A stretch of DNA of 64,000 nucleotides, from positions 33,554,378-33,618,377 of the forward strand of contig NC_064839.1 of assembly GCF_024166365.1 (NCBI RefSeq), read 5' to 3'. The translations under genes and the position numbers were made by a program. The notes under the pieces were generated by a model. The model did not search any database. It saw only the letters and a list, made by a program, of their open reading frames with translations, and was not told where the DNA came from. Shown here piece by piece: positions 16,996 to 32,199 of this stretch; the stretch's first letter is position 1, and the number at the start of each line of letters is the position of its first letter. Source of the stretch: Elephas maximus indicus. Lineage: Eukaryota; Chordata; Mammalia; Proboscidea; Elephantidae.

Positions 16996-17949
16996 GGGTA
17001 AGGTTCTGCAGGTGACAAGTGGGACCTAGAAGGGGAAACAAGTGAGACACCCTGGGGAACTTAGAGGGGTGGGGAAAGAGTGGAAACCTGTCCTTGAAAC
17101 CTTTCCTCTTCTGCATCTTCCTAACCTCCAGACTTAGGACGGCTGCGGTCCCGCCCCAAAGGGTGGAAGCAGGGGCGGGACAGGGCCAGAGTCTGCCCAT
17201 CAGACCTGCAAGGAGGCACAGGAGACCTGGAGGGGGCGGGGCTGCCTCATCACACTCACTAGGACTGTGCAGATGGGGAAGTCAAACAAGGCTGCAGGCT
17301 GGAGGTCGAGAGGGTCAGTTAACAGTGAAGAGACGGGGCCAGGGGCCCTCGACTCCCATTTTCACCTTGGCAACTCTTTCCCACGTGTCCTGCCACAGAA
17401 ACCCGTCCTCGGGAAGCCCCGCGCCCCACCCACCGGGAGTCCGCCCCTCTTCAGGCCCCGCGGAGGATCCCCGTCTAAGTCCTGGGAACACTTAACTGGG
17501 CAGAGGCTGCGTGAGGCACGTGGGCACTGACCCAAGAAAATCTTCCCCGAGTACGAGGGGCCAGCCCGTCTTGGTGCCCCATCAACACAGCTTAACAGTC
17601 CTGGTAGCCCCATCTCCAGCCAGGTGGGTGGGTACAGCCTGCGGGCATAGTCCCTAGTGGACTGAAAGACTGACTTCCCGCGCGCCCGTTACTCAGCTGC
17701 TTCGCTCCACACCTCTCAAGGGAAGCTTCCCTGACTCCCACTAACCACCCCGCCCCCCGCCCCACCATGCTGGGGGTGGGCACGTGCGACGGACTTGGGG
17801 GTCCTCGTTCACAAATCTGGTTAGAACCACCCCGCCCCTCCCTCTCACCCGCAAAGCCCTGCCGCCTCTTGAAAGCCCTAGGCCCGGTAAGAAACCTACG
17901 GAGGTCAGGGTCCATACCCCCTACTCCGCCTCCCACAGGAACAGCCCGA

Positions 17950-18310
17950 TAGGCCACCACCACCAGTCCTGGGCAGCCGCGGGTGACAGTGACAGCCGCG
18001 CTCACGCTCCGGGGCCAGAATTCCGCCTCCGCTCCCACCGGCACTGGGGAGCCCACCCACCCTCCGCACTAACCTGGCCGCCTCGGCCCGGCCTAGGTTC
18101 CCACGCCCGCCCGGCTCCGCTCGGCCCGCGCCGCTTCCGGGTGTGCGCGGAGCCGCAGGGGCGGTGCCCCAGTCAGAGCCGCCTAGTCCGCCCTCTCCTC
18201 CTCTTACTCCCTCAGGCTCCTGGCGGGTCCAGTCCGCCTAGCTGTCCTCCGCAGCCATTCCCCTGCCTCCGAGCAGAGCCCACCTGGTCCGCTGAGGAGG
18301 TAAGACACCG
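17950..18310. promoter_or_regulatory. Shared CpG-rich promoter of TRADD (-) and FBXL8 (+)
   Basis: This is a CpG- and GC-box-rich block with divergent splice donors. On the minus strand CCAG|GTTAGT ends a likely non-coding TRADD exon near 18074. On the plus strand GAGGAG|GTAAGA ends a likely non-coding FBXL8 exon at 18299. This fits the head-to-head arrangement of these genes in human. The exon assignments are inferred from signals only. Confidence 0.5.
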
Positions 18311-18591
18311 GTACCTGAGGATAGACTGCAGGAAGCAGGAAGGGACTTCGGGAGATAGCCTTTCTTAAGAGGCTGGAAGGCCCCAGGGTAAGAGGTGCCC
18401 CGCCTCCTCCCGCGGAGGAATTGGGACAGACGGAAAAGGGGGCACCAAGTGGCGCCACCTGAGGACCAGAATATTGTGGTGCTCCCTCGGGGTCGTGTTC
18501 GTTGATCTCTTACTCCCTGGCACTCAGAATGGGGTACCTATGGGTCCCAGGTACAAGTCCAGCTGATGATAGCTGGAACCCCAGGCTATCA

Positions 18592-18789
18592 AACCCATTG
18601 CCGTCGAGTTGATTCCGACCATAATGACCCTAAAAGACTGAGTAGAACTGTCCCACAGGGTTTCCAAGGCTATAAATCTTTTACAGAAGCCAGACTGCCG
18701 TATTTTTTTCCCACGGAGAGGCTGGTGAGTTCCAACTGCCAGCCTTTCAGTTACCAACCGAGCGCTCAACCACTGCACCATCAGGGTTC
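18592..18789 (-). mobile_element. AfroSINE, long form, reverse
   Basis: The reverse complement has both the tRNA-like head (GAACCCTGATGGTGCAGTGG) and the tail (GTCGGAATCAACTCGACGGCAATGG). It also contains the central block (CGTGGG...TACGGCAGTCTGGCTTCTGTAAAAGATTTATAGCC) that the short form lacks. An unrelated tail fragment of the same family is at 18876-18916. Confidence 0.8.
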
Positions 18790-18875
18790 AAATGGCGCAA
18801 ATTCCAGGAGCGGGTTTTGCCTGGAAGATAAGGGAAACTGGAAACGACTGGCAAGTGGTGTGTTGTGTAAGCATT

Positions 18876-18916
18876 TGTTGTTAGGTGCCATCAGTCGGTC
18901 CCAACTCATTGCCCCC
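18876..18916 (-). repeat. AfroSINE/RTE tail fragment
   Basis: About 40 bases match the reverse complement of the shared tail (TTGTTAGGTGCCATCAGTCGGTCCCAACTCAT). Confidence 0.5.
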
Positions 18917-19365
18917 TTTTGTATAACAGGACGAAACGTTGCTCAATTTTACAGTAACCTTAAAATAAAACTGACAACTTCAAAGAGGACGCACACCCAT
19001 CTCCCCTCCCCAAGGGCGGTGCTGTGAGGTAGGAGGGTCTGCGGAGATCTAGCCGGGCACCACCTGCCCAGCGGAAGCCAGGGCTGCTTGGGGTTCCGAC
19101 TTGAACCCAGGGCCCCTCAGACCTCAGAGCCGTCAGCTCCAGAGCCCACAAGCTTTTCTCCGCCACGCCGACCTTTTCTAGGAAGTACCCGGGACGTTGC
19201 GCGGCGCAGGAAAGAGAACGAGCCTCACCACTCCGGGCGGATCCAGCTGTGCCCCGCCCGCGCCCCCGCTTCCTGATTGGCTCATGGTCCCTGCCAATTA
19301 AAAGTTTTATTTTAAAGCTCCCGCCCTGTTAACCCTGTAGTCACTAGAGATAGGACGTGACAAGC

Positions 19366-19535
19366 GCAGCATTTCTCAGCTAGGGGCCAGGGGATCCACT
19401 CCGCGCTTGCTGAAATGAAGATTCCCGGGTCCTACCCTTTCCGGAGAGCCTGACTCAGTAGGTGAGGCCGTGAAATCTGTATTGTGAACAAGCACCGGGG
19501 TGATGATTCTGATGCCCCCCCCCTCAGCCTGAGAG
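19366..19535 (+). repeat. MER5A-like hAT DNA transposon remnant
   Basis: The segment has the spaced signatures CATTTCTCAGCT, GAAGATTCCCGGGTCC, CTGACTCAGTAGGTGAGG and GGGTGATGATTCTGATGC, in the order seen in MER5A non-autonomous Charlie elements. It lies in the presumed FBXL8 intron 1. Confidence 0.55.
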
Positions 19536-19917
19536 GCCCTCACTTCAATGGCCCTCCAGGCGGGCTTTGGACACAGTCCCATCCTGGTCCTCAAGATTGC
19601 TTTTGGGAGATGAGATCAGTGAGCCCCGGTAGACTAGTCTCGGCCTTCGAGTTGGGTCAGCTCTGAATGTGTGTGTAGGATGGCCTAAGGAGGAGGACTG
19701 GGGGAGAGGGAGAGTTGACTGGAGCTAGGCTAGCTGCCCTTCAACTTTCTCCAGGGAAGACTTTTTCTCCCAAGAAAGATCCAATAGCATCCTCCAGAGT
19801 CAGGGACCTAGGGTTCATCAGCTTCGCTCATAGGTTTGCATTCCTTCTAATACCGTATAAATGTGAATTTGTTCAACAAGTGAGAAAGTAGTTTAAAGGA
19901 GAGCCAGAAACACTTTG

Positions 19918-20066
19918 GAATCCCCGGGTGGTGTAAATCGTCCAAAAGTTTGGCAGTTCCAGTGTACCCAGAAGTACCTCGGAAGAAAGGCCTGGAGAAA
20001 ATCCTACAGAGCACAATTCTACACATGGGGTTGCCATGAGTCAGCATTGACTCTGCGAGGCAACTG
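19918..20066 (+). mobile_element. Old AfroSINE copy
   Basis: A diverged copy has GAAGTACCTCGGAAGAAAGGCCTGG, ACACATGGGGTTGCCATGAGTCAGCATTGACTC and a following CAACTGG. It belongs to a subfamily distinct from the short form. Confidence 0.65.
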
Positions 20067-20347
20067 GCTGGAGACCCTTTGGCAGCCAAAGCCAATTTCA
20101 TGGACCCGAGACCTTGGTTTAGTACTTGATTAAATGTTCTGCTGTCACTATCTTGAAATTCTTAATTTTTTAAACAAGGGGTCTTACATTTTCACTTTGC
20201 AGCGGAATCTGCAAATTGTGCAGCAGCTCTTGGGCAAAAAGCTTTTCTACACCCAGGCTGCGGTGTCGCCATCAACACCTTGGCCTTCCTGAGCTCAGGG
20301 ACATCTCTCTTTCTCAGGCAGAAGCTACCCCCACCCTGTACCAGGCT

Positions 20348-22069
20348 ATGGCTGAACCCAGAGCGCAGTTGCCTGAGGAGGTGCTGGCGCTCATCTTCCG
20401 CCACCTGTCCCTGCGGGATCGCGCCACCGCCGCTGGAGTCTGCCGGGCCTGGGCCGCCGCTGCCACCTACAGCACCGTGTGGCATGACACGAACGTCAGG
20501 TGAGCCGGCTGTTCCCTCTACTGCCGCCCTTTCACTCTCCTTGAGGGGTGTTTGATGCCGATCATCGGTGGAGATTCAGTGATTCCATATTAAAAAAGAA
20601 AATAATAATCTATTGACTGTTTACTATGTAACAGCCACTGTTCTAAGTGCCTTACAGATATTAACTCACTAAATCATCACGAAAATATTATGTGGTAGAC
20701 AGGTGCTATCATCTCCGTTGTTCAGACAGAAAACTGAGGCAGAGAGATTTAATCACTTCCCGCAGGTCACTCGGAGTGGCGGAGAAGGTATTTTAATCTG
20801 GCCTGCCTCCCTAGAGACCACTGAGAAGGCCCGTTCCTAAGATATCCTTGGCTCTCCCAGCCAGGGTTTCAACCTGCGGCAGATGCAACCGATGTTTTCT
20901 AAAGGGTAGGGTGGGGATTCCTTCCTCGCAACAGAGGCTGTCTTTGTGTAACCTGACATGGTCCGGCCGAGGGATGTGTGTATCGGGGGTGGGAAGTGAG
21001 GATGGTAGCCGGAACCCAGGCTGAGTGGGGGATAGGGACTTCTTCCCCGATCTCCGGGGCTCCGCTGATACCTTTTCTGCACCGCTCTGACCTAAGTTGC
21101 GACTCTGAGCCGGAAGGCATGCTATCACCGTATCTGTCCTCCTGCCTGGACCACATCCACAATCTGCGTCTGGAATTTGAGCCATCGAGGGAGCCGAGCC
21201 GCCGGGCGGCCACAACGCTGCTGACGGCGCTGGCGGGCCATGCCCAGGGGTTACAAGGCCTGTGCCTGGAGTGCCACGGAGAGAAGCCTCTCTTTGACGC
21301 GGGCAGCGATGTCCTGGACGCGGTGCACGCCGTCTGCCAGGCTGCTCGCGCGCTGCGCCATCTGGACCTGCGGCGCTTGCCCTTCACGTTGGACGACGCG
21401 CTGGTTCTCCAGGTGGCACGCGGCTGCCCGGAACTCTGCAGCCTCTTCCTGGACAACTGCACTCTCGTGGGCAGCGTGGGGCCGGACTCCGTACTCAAGC
21501 TGCTGGTTGCCTGCCCGAGAGTGCGTGTCCTCGGCCTGCACCTTGCCAGCCTGTCGCGCGCCACCCTTGAGGCGTTAGCTGCGCCGGACCGCGCGCCTTT
21601 CGCGCTCTTGGCCCTGAGGTGCGCGTCTCCCGAAGACGCGCGCGCGCCAGCACTGCCCGACGAGGCCTGGGCTGCACTGCGCCACCGCCATCCGGGGCTG
21701 GCCGTGGAGCTGGAGTTAGAGCCCGCGCTGTCTGCCGACACCGTGAGGCGCGTACTCCAGCCTTCAGTACCAGTGACTGCGCTGCGCCTCAACCTTTCGG
21801 GCGATACCATAGGCCCCGTGCGCTTCGCAGCGCACCACTACGCGGCAAACCTGCGCGCGGTGGAAGTGCGCGCCGCCGCCTCGGCCGAACTGGACGCTGC
21901 CCTGGAGGAGCTGGCGACGCGCTGCGCGGGCCTGCGCGAGGTACATTGCTTCTGCGTGGTGCGGCCCGCCGTTCTGGGCGCCTTCCGCTCGCACTGCCCG
22001 CGCCTGCGCAGCTACACGCTCAAACTAACGCGCGAGCCGCATCCCTGGCGGCCCACGTTGGTGGCGTGA
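20348..22069 (+). CDS. FBXL8: FBXL8, F-box and leucine-rich repeat protein 8
   Basis: Two coding exons, 20348-20499 and 21097-22069, give 374 codons plus stop, the same length as human. The exon acceptor is at 20202 and the first in-frame ATG is at 20348. The F-box occupies about residues 4-50 (AQLPEEVLALIFRHLSLRDRATAAGVCRAWAAAATYSTVWHD), which docks SKP1. The rest is an LRR-type substrate-binding part (LDHIHNLRLEFEPS, LRHLDLRRLPFTLDDALVLQVARGCPELCSLFLDNCTLVGS, VTALRLNLSGDTIGPVRFAAHHYA) ending HPWRPTLVA. FBXL8 is the substrate adaptor of an SCF ubiquitin ligase; human reports link it to cyclin D3. The AG+T split codon (Ser) at the junction restores SCD. The gene faces away from TRADD across a shared CpG promoter. 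Confidence 0.96.
20600..20800 (-). repeat. MIR SINE
   Basis: The reverse complement follows the MIR consensus (from ACTTTATGTAACAGCCACTGTTCTAAGTGCC through AACTCACTAAATC to AAACTGAGGCAGAGAG). It is in the FBXL8 coding intron. Confidence 0.7.
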
Positions 22070-22396
22070 TGAAACAACGCCCGCCTTCCGGCAGAAGTGC
22101 GGCCTCTGGGACGCTGTTTGGGGGGCCCAGGAACACCCCAACTGCTAGCCCCTTCCTTCGGGGTTCTGTTACCTTCTGTGCCTCTCGGAGATTGGGGCCT
22201 GTGGGATGGCATTGGGACCAGTCCGGGGCGTCCAGAGCACGCCTGGGGCTCTCAATCTCTACAGACGCCCCGCTGTGTCCCGGGCGTAGTGGGGTCACCC
22301 TCCCCTAGCCCCACCCCTCTGCGGACTCTGTGCTAGCTCCGCGGCTTGGACTCCGGGACAGGGAGGGCACTGGTCGGGACTCAGGGGTGAGAGTGC

Positions 22397-22402
22397 AATA
22401 AA
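22397..22402 (+). terminator. FBXL8: FBXL8 poly(A) signal
   Basis: AATAAA about 330 bases after the FBXL8 stop and about 540 bases before the HSF4 ATG. The 3'UTR is short, and cleavage is expected near 22415-22430. Confidence 0.75.
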
Positions 22403-22779
22403 GTATTGAAGAATCTCTGCGTCCTGTCAAAGGTGAGATCGGCTCTGAGCGGGGAAGGCGCGGAGGCCGGAGAAGCTGTCTTGGCAGGAGTTGGAGGGGT
22501 CCGACCCCTGAGGCCCAATGCGGGAATCAGGGACGGGACACTCGCACTTTTAGAGTGACAACGCCCCAGCATTCAGTGGGAAGGAGCCCGTTCCCTCTCT
22601 CCCTATCCTACCTCCCCCCCTCCCCGCCCCGCCCTGTGGGGCTTCACCATGTCCACCGACTTCTTCCAGAAAACAAGGCCGGGTCCAGGCGATTTCTCAA
22701 GCCGGTCTGGGAAGGGTGGGCACTCGAACCCGTATCTCCACACTACACACATCTAATCCCAGCCTTCCCTTTCTGTCTG

Positions 22780-27625
<4,846 letters not shown>

Positions 27626-28140
27626 GAGCCCCTGCCTTCTGGAGCTGGCTGGGCCGAGGGACTGGTCCCAGGCAGCACGCCCCTCTCGGCTTCCTGGCGC
27701 CCCCTGGCGGAGGCTGAGCGAAGCCCGCGCTACTCGGCGGCCGCTCTCCATTCCCCCGCCTAGCCCTGCATATAAAACTGCATTTTTCTCAGTTTCTGGC
27801 CTCTTTTCTCTACCGACCAGGAAGCACAGAAGTCGTAGGTGGGGGGCGACTTTGCACTCGTAGAAGCGTCCAGATCTTAGGGTTTTAATAGAGGAACCCC
27901 CGATGCGGGTGTAGGTGCTTGGGGAGCCCGCCTCTAGCCCTCCTACCTAGGCCCTGATCCTGAGCTGATGAGCAATCGCTGAGACCTCCGGGAAGCGGGG
28001 TTTCTGGGTCAGACCCGACTCCGCAATGCATACGCTGTGTGACCCTAGACTGTTTTCTCTGAGCATCATCTGTGACACACAGAGAGGAGCGGTCGAGGAG
28101 AATATTGGTGTAAAGTGGGCCCTGGGCACGTGGGGCCGCG
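27626..28140. other. HSF4 3'UTR and spacer
   Basis: No canonical AATAAA was found after the HSF4 stop. A TATAAA at 27772-27777 is the only poly(A)-like hexamer near the expected place. No repeat was recognised. Confidence 0.35.
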
Positions 28141-28345
28141 GGCCGAACTGTCCCTCCCCCTACCCCCCTCTGACTCATCTCCGGGCGCACACCCGGTGGG
28201 GAGAGAAAACAGACTACCGGCTCCCAGCAGCCCTGGCCGCCCCGCCCCCGGCGCAGCTGTTGTCCTCCCCCTCCCCGCGGCCCAGCATTTTCTGCACTGT
28301 CATCTCCTGCGTGACTGAGGCTCGACCCGTGAGTGGGGCCGCCCT
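28141..28345 (+). promoter_or_regulatory. NOL3: Candidate NOL3 promoter and 5'UTR exon
   Basis: A CpG- and GC-box-rich block ends in a good donor, GACCC|GTGAGT, near 28328. In human the NOL3 transcription unit starts shortly after HSF4, so this block is the likely first exon/promoter. The start site is not resolved. Confidence 0.4.
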
Positions 28346-30739
28346 GAGCGGACGGGACGGGGAGCCCCACCCCACTCAGCTGGAGGGAGGGAAGAGAAAC
28401 TGAGATTAGGCTCTGAGGAGGTCGGTGAGCCCCGCCCCTCCGCAAGACTCTTAAACCCAGGGACTGGGTGGAGGAGAGGTAAGGGCATCCTTGCCGGCGC
28501 ACATGCGCAAAGGCTCCCGCCGTTTCCCCAAGACCCTCGCTTGCAAGAGTATGCGCCGGGGCGAGGGAGGAACCGGGACCCTGCTGCTCTGCTTGCGCCT
28601 GGGGTCGCTTGGCGCTCCGGGAATAATCTGGCCTAGGATCTTGAAGGGCTGGCTCTGAGGCCAAAGGGCAGCGAGGTAGCTTCGGTGTTTCCTTCTGAGC
28701 AGTGAGGGCTATAGAGGAAGGGCTCCGACCAGAGGGGTCTCTGCTTCCCAGACAGGACAAAGGGCAGGACTTGGGGTAATGGGAGGAGGAGGCTAATAGG
28801 AAGGAGGGCAGGCCAGTCCAATCGCACCCTCCCTCCCTGTCCAGGGTAGATGCTGATCCCCTCTTCTCACTCCCCCAATGATTGAGGTCCGTCATTGGAA
28901 GCCCTCAGCTGAAGAGGGCAGAGGGTCTTCCTGTCACACAGTTCAGCGATGTCAGTTAACTAACTACACAGTGGTGGGGGTATATGGTGTTCCCTGGTGC
29001 TCGCAGAAGGAACCAATCGGCCTTTGGGAGACTTAGCACTGGAGTGGATAAGGGAACATTTGAGTCTTGGAAAATAGGTTCACCAGGTGGAGGGAGGGAA
29101 AAGGCATTCCAGACTTAAGGAACATCTGCACAGGCTCAGACGTGCCAGGGGCTTGGCAAGTTCTGGGAGCACTGAGTGGAAGAGGGAAGTGGGGAAAGGC
29201 CTAGCTCTGTGTGTGGGGGGTGGGGGAGTAGCTAGAGCAGCCAGGCCAGGTGGTCTGGTCTCTCTCTGATGAGCAGTGGAAGGTGGACAGCAGGTGGTTA
29301 GGGCTGACTTTCTGCCAGGCATTCAGGCTACATACAGCAAGTCAGATTCCAGCTCTGCCACTTGCTCTCTCTGTGCCTCTCTCATCTGTAAAACGGGAAT
29401 GATAAATCCTAGGCTGTGGGGGTGACAGAGTGGGAGTGAGGTGCCCAGAGGGGCTGTTACAGGAAATGAGGCAATGATGGTGGGGCTGGGGGTGGGGGTG
29501 GCTGATAGAGACTCACTGAGAGATGGAGCAACAACACTTGTCATGGTTGAGACCGGAAGGGGGAGATGGGTAGTCCTAGTCTCTCTTCAGTGGCCTAGGG
29601 GAGGAGCTGACACTTCCATATGGCTAAGAGGGGTTAAATGATCAGCGGAGGCATTGGAGACAGTATAATACCAGGGGCTGGAGGGAGAGACCTGTAAGGC
29701 AGGATGGGGGCTAGGACCAAATTCTCTCTTCCCAACAAGGCCCAGATGCCTAGAACAAGGTAGAGGAGGGACCTCAAAGGGAGAAGGAGACCGGGGGGTG
29801 GGTGGCGACGAAACCAAGACAGGGAGGAAAACAGTAAAAGTTTGGGAAACATTTATCGGTAGCTTTTATCTGCTGGTCCCCGGAGATGCCAAGAAGCAAA
29901 GATGTCTGTGAGTCACTCCCAGACCAGTGGGGAGACAGTTGTGTCTCAGGTGATGTCAGGAAATCATGGTCAGAGCTGGGACTCAAGAGGATTCAGGTAT
30001 TCCTGCTCAGGTATCAGGGAACCAGGAAGGACTAGGAGACCACATTGGGGGTTGCACCACAGTGGTGGTGTGGTGGGGGGCAGTGCAGGGGCTGGGCCTG
30101 GTCTGGAAAGATGACCTCAAGGTCAGAGTAAGGGCTCTGGACTTCTTCCAGCAAGTGAAAAGACTTTGGGTTTTGAATGCAGAGGGGAGAGTATGGAGGC
30201 AGAGAGCCCGGAGGGAGGATTCTGAAGAGACCAGACAAAGTAAGTGGTGGAGATGAGGAGATATTCAGCAGAGTGGAAAGGACCTGACAGAGAGCTGGGT
30301 GTGGGGTATCTGGGGTCAATCCTAGGTCTTTCTGTCTGTTGAAGCGGAGAAGCAAGTTTGGGAAAGAGAAAGGGGTCAGTTTGGATAAACTGGGTCTGAA
30401 CCGATGGCGAGATTTGCGGCGGCGGCGGCGGAGGGTGGTGGGGAGCGCAGGTGGCTGGGGTTCAGGAAGTCCCGGTTGGGGAGAGAGGTGAGCGAGGCCA
30501 CAGGTGACATTTAGAGAAACGGAAGAAGGGACAGGACAAAGCGGCCCAAAAGGCAGGAAGACAAGGAGCTCAATGCAGTGGCCTCCAGGTCCCGCGCAGC
30601 TGACGAACCTGGCTAGTCAAGGTCAAGGTGAATTTTGGCCCCAGCCTTGGCAGTTCACTGGAGCCCCGGGAGAGAGGTGAGGGGCGGGGGACCCCTGGCG
30701 CCCATTACCCCTCTCCCCCGTCACCATGCAGCCTGGACC
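28346..30739. other. NOL3 5' intron/leader, G- and A-rich, little structure
   Basis: The region is purine-rich on the plus strand. I recognise a MIR piece at 29330-29405 and a CGG run at 30417-30432 (about five units), but no other gene. The final part, 30620-30739, is likely 5'UTR of the NOL3 coding exon. Confidence 0.35.
29330..29405 (+). repeat. MIR SINE fragment
   Basis: The text GTCAGATTCCAGCTCTGCCACTTGC...CTGTGCCTCTCTCATCTGTAAAACGGG follows the MIR core and 3' part. Confidence 0.6.
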
Positions 30740-31648
30740 ATGGGCAACGCGCAGGAGCGGCCGTCGGAGACGATCGACCGCGAACGGAAACGCCTGGTAG
30801 AGACACTGCAGGCAGACTCCGGGCTGCTGCTGGACGCATTGCTGGCGCGGGGCGTGCTCACTGGGGCGGAGTACGAGGCGTTGGACGCTCTGCCTGATGC
30901 CGAGCGCAGGATGCGCCGGCTGTTGCTGCTGGTGCAGAGCAAGGGCGAGATCGCCTGCAACGAGCTACTGAGCTGTGCTCAGCGTACCGCGCGCGCACCT
31001 GACCCGGCTTGGGACTGGCAGCACGTGGGCCCTGGTGAGAGCTCGTGGGGCCGGGCCTAGGGCAGAGCAGGGGGCGGGGCGCGACCCGGGGGCGGGGCAA
31101 AAGCTAAGCCGGGGCCGGAGTTGTCTTCCAATGAGGAGTACCAGTGGCTGCAGAGGAAAGAGAGAAAGGGTAAATTGAGCCTGAGACACGCCCACCTCCG
31201 CCCCAGGTTACCGGGACCGCAGCTACGACCCTCCGTGCCCGGGCCACTGGATGCCTGAGACACCCGACTCGGGGACGGCATGCCCCGGACTGCCCAGAAC
31301 TTCTGGCTGGGATGAGGCTGGGGGTCTCGAGGGCTCCGAAGCGGTGCAATCCCGGATCTCCGAGGACCCCAAGCCGGAGCTGGAAGCCGAGGCTTCTGAA
31401 GGGGCTGAGCTGGACCCAGAGCCCCAAATGAATCCGGAACCTGAACCAGAGGCAGAACCAGAGCCTGAATTGGAGCAAGAGCCCGACCCAGAGCCGGATC
31501 TTGACTGTGAGCCAGCGGATGAGTCCGAAGGTGTGGGACTGCCTAACCCGATGCCTGGCTGGTAGGAGGGCGTGGACTGGGAAGTGGAGGGCGGGCCCCA
31601 CCTCACTGTCCACTCTCCCACATTACCTTGTGGATTCTAGATTCCTGA
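30740..31648 (+). CDS. NOL3: NOL3 (ARC), CARD-containing apoptosis repressor
   Basis: Three coding exons, 30740-31034, 31207-31530 and 31641-31648, give 208 codons plus stop, the same length as human. The last coding exon contributes only 8 bases (completing Asp, then Ser and stop). Residues 5-95 are a CARD ([65 protein letters not shown]). Residues of about 150-208 are a P/E/D-rich acidic tail with [23 protein letters not shown]-like repeats. ARC blocks both extrinsic and intrinsic apoptosis in heart, muscle and neurons by binding caspase-8, BAX and others. Compared with the human sequence I remember, the CK2 target Thr149 is Ile here, with Ser at 150. Alternative splicing yields a nucleolar form (Nop30) in human; its existence here is not tested. 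An AATAAA is at 31760-31765. Confidence 0.95.
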
Positions 31649-31759
31649 GGACCAGACCGCTGACCAGCCGTTTCCCACTGAAACCGGAAGGGACCTGGGA
31701 TCGTGCCTAGGCTTGGTCGATGCCACTGAGACTCCTTGTGGCCGAGTGCCGCTGGAAGT

Positions 31760-31765
31760 AATAAA
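31760..31765 (+). terminator. NOL3: NOL3 poly(A) signal
   Basis: Canonical AATAAA about 110 bases after the stop codon. NOL3 is convergent with KIAA0895L. Confidence 0.8.
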
Positions 31766-32199
31766 CCCTGGAGGGTCGGCCTGGGCTCTCTCCATCATTC
31801 TGGCTCTATGCCCAGGAACTGGGGGTGGGCAAGCCTGGGTACCTGGGTACCAGTGGTTTGGGCAGCCCTGTGCCCCTCCCCCCCCCGAGTTTTTAGCCTC
31901 ATTCCCACCCTCAATAGCCCAAGCGGCACCCTTAGAGATTGCAGACCCAGAGCTCCAGTGGGACAAAGGCCTGCCCCCTGCTCCACAGCACTTTCCCCCT
32001 CATGGGCCATTTAAGGACCTGTGTAGGCACCAGCCCTGCTCCATGGAAGTCCCTGGGCTTGATGCAAAGAGCAAGGGAAGCGGGACTGCTCTCTGCTTAG
32101 GGAATGCTTAGCGATCAGAGCCTTAGAAAGTGAGATTAGAAAAGAGGAGCAGGATGGAATCTTGGGTAGACAAAGCCCACACACTTCACTGTAAATGCT

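Noticed and set aside
20216-20347. N-terminal extension of FBXL8 by 44 codons
   Set aside because: The extension is open but begins with TTG, not ATG; the first in-frame ATG is 20348, where the family start MAEP lies.
20899-21810. 303-codon antisense frame over FBXL8
   Set aside because: It is the complement of GC-rich FBXL8 codons with no homology of its own.
27885-28895. 336-codon open frame on the minus strand between HSF4 and NOL3
   Set aside because: It crosses the likely NOL3 promoter CpG block, shows no domain, motif or splice support, and is compatible with GC-rich sequence having few stops. Conservation of the frame in another afrotherian would reopen it.
31104-31621. Gly-Ser repeat frames antisense to NOL3
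   Set aside because: They arise from the complement of the Glu-Pro codon repeat in NOL3 exon 2.
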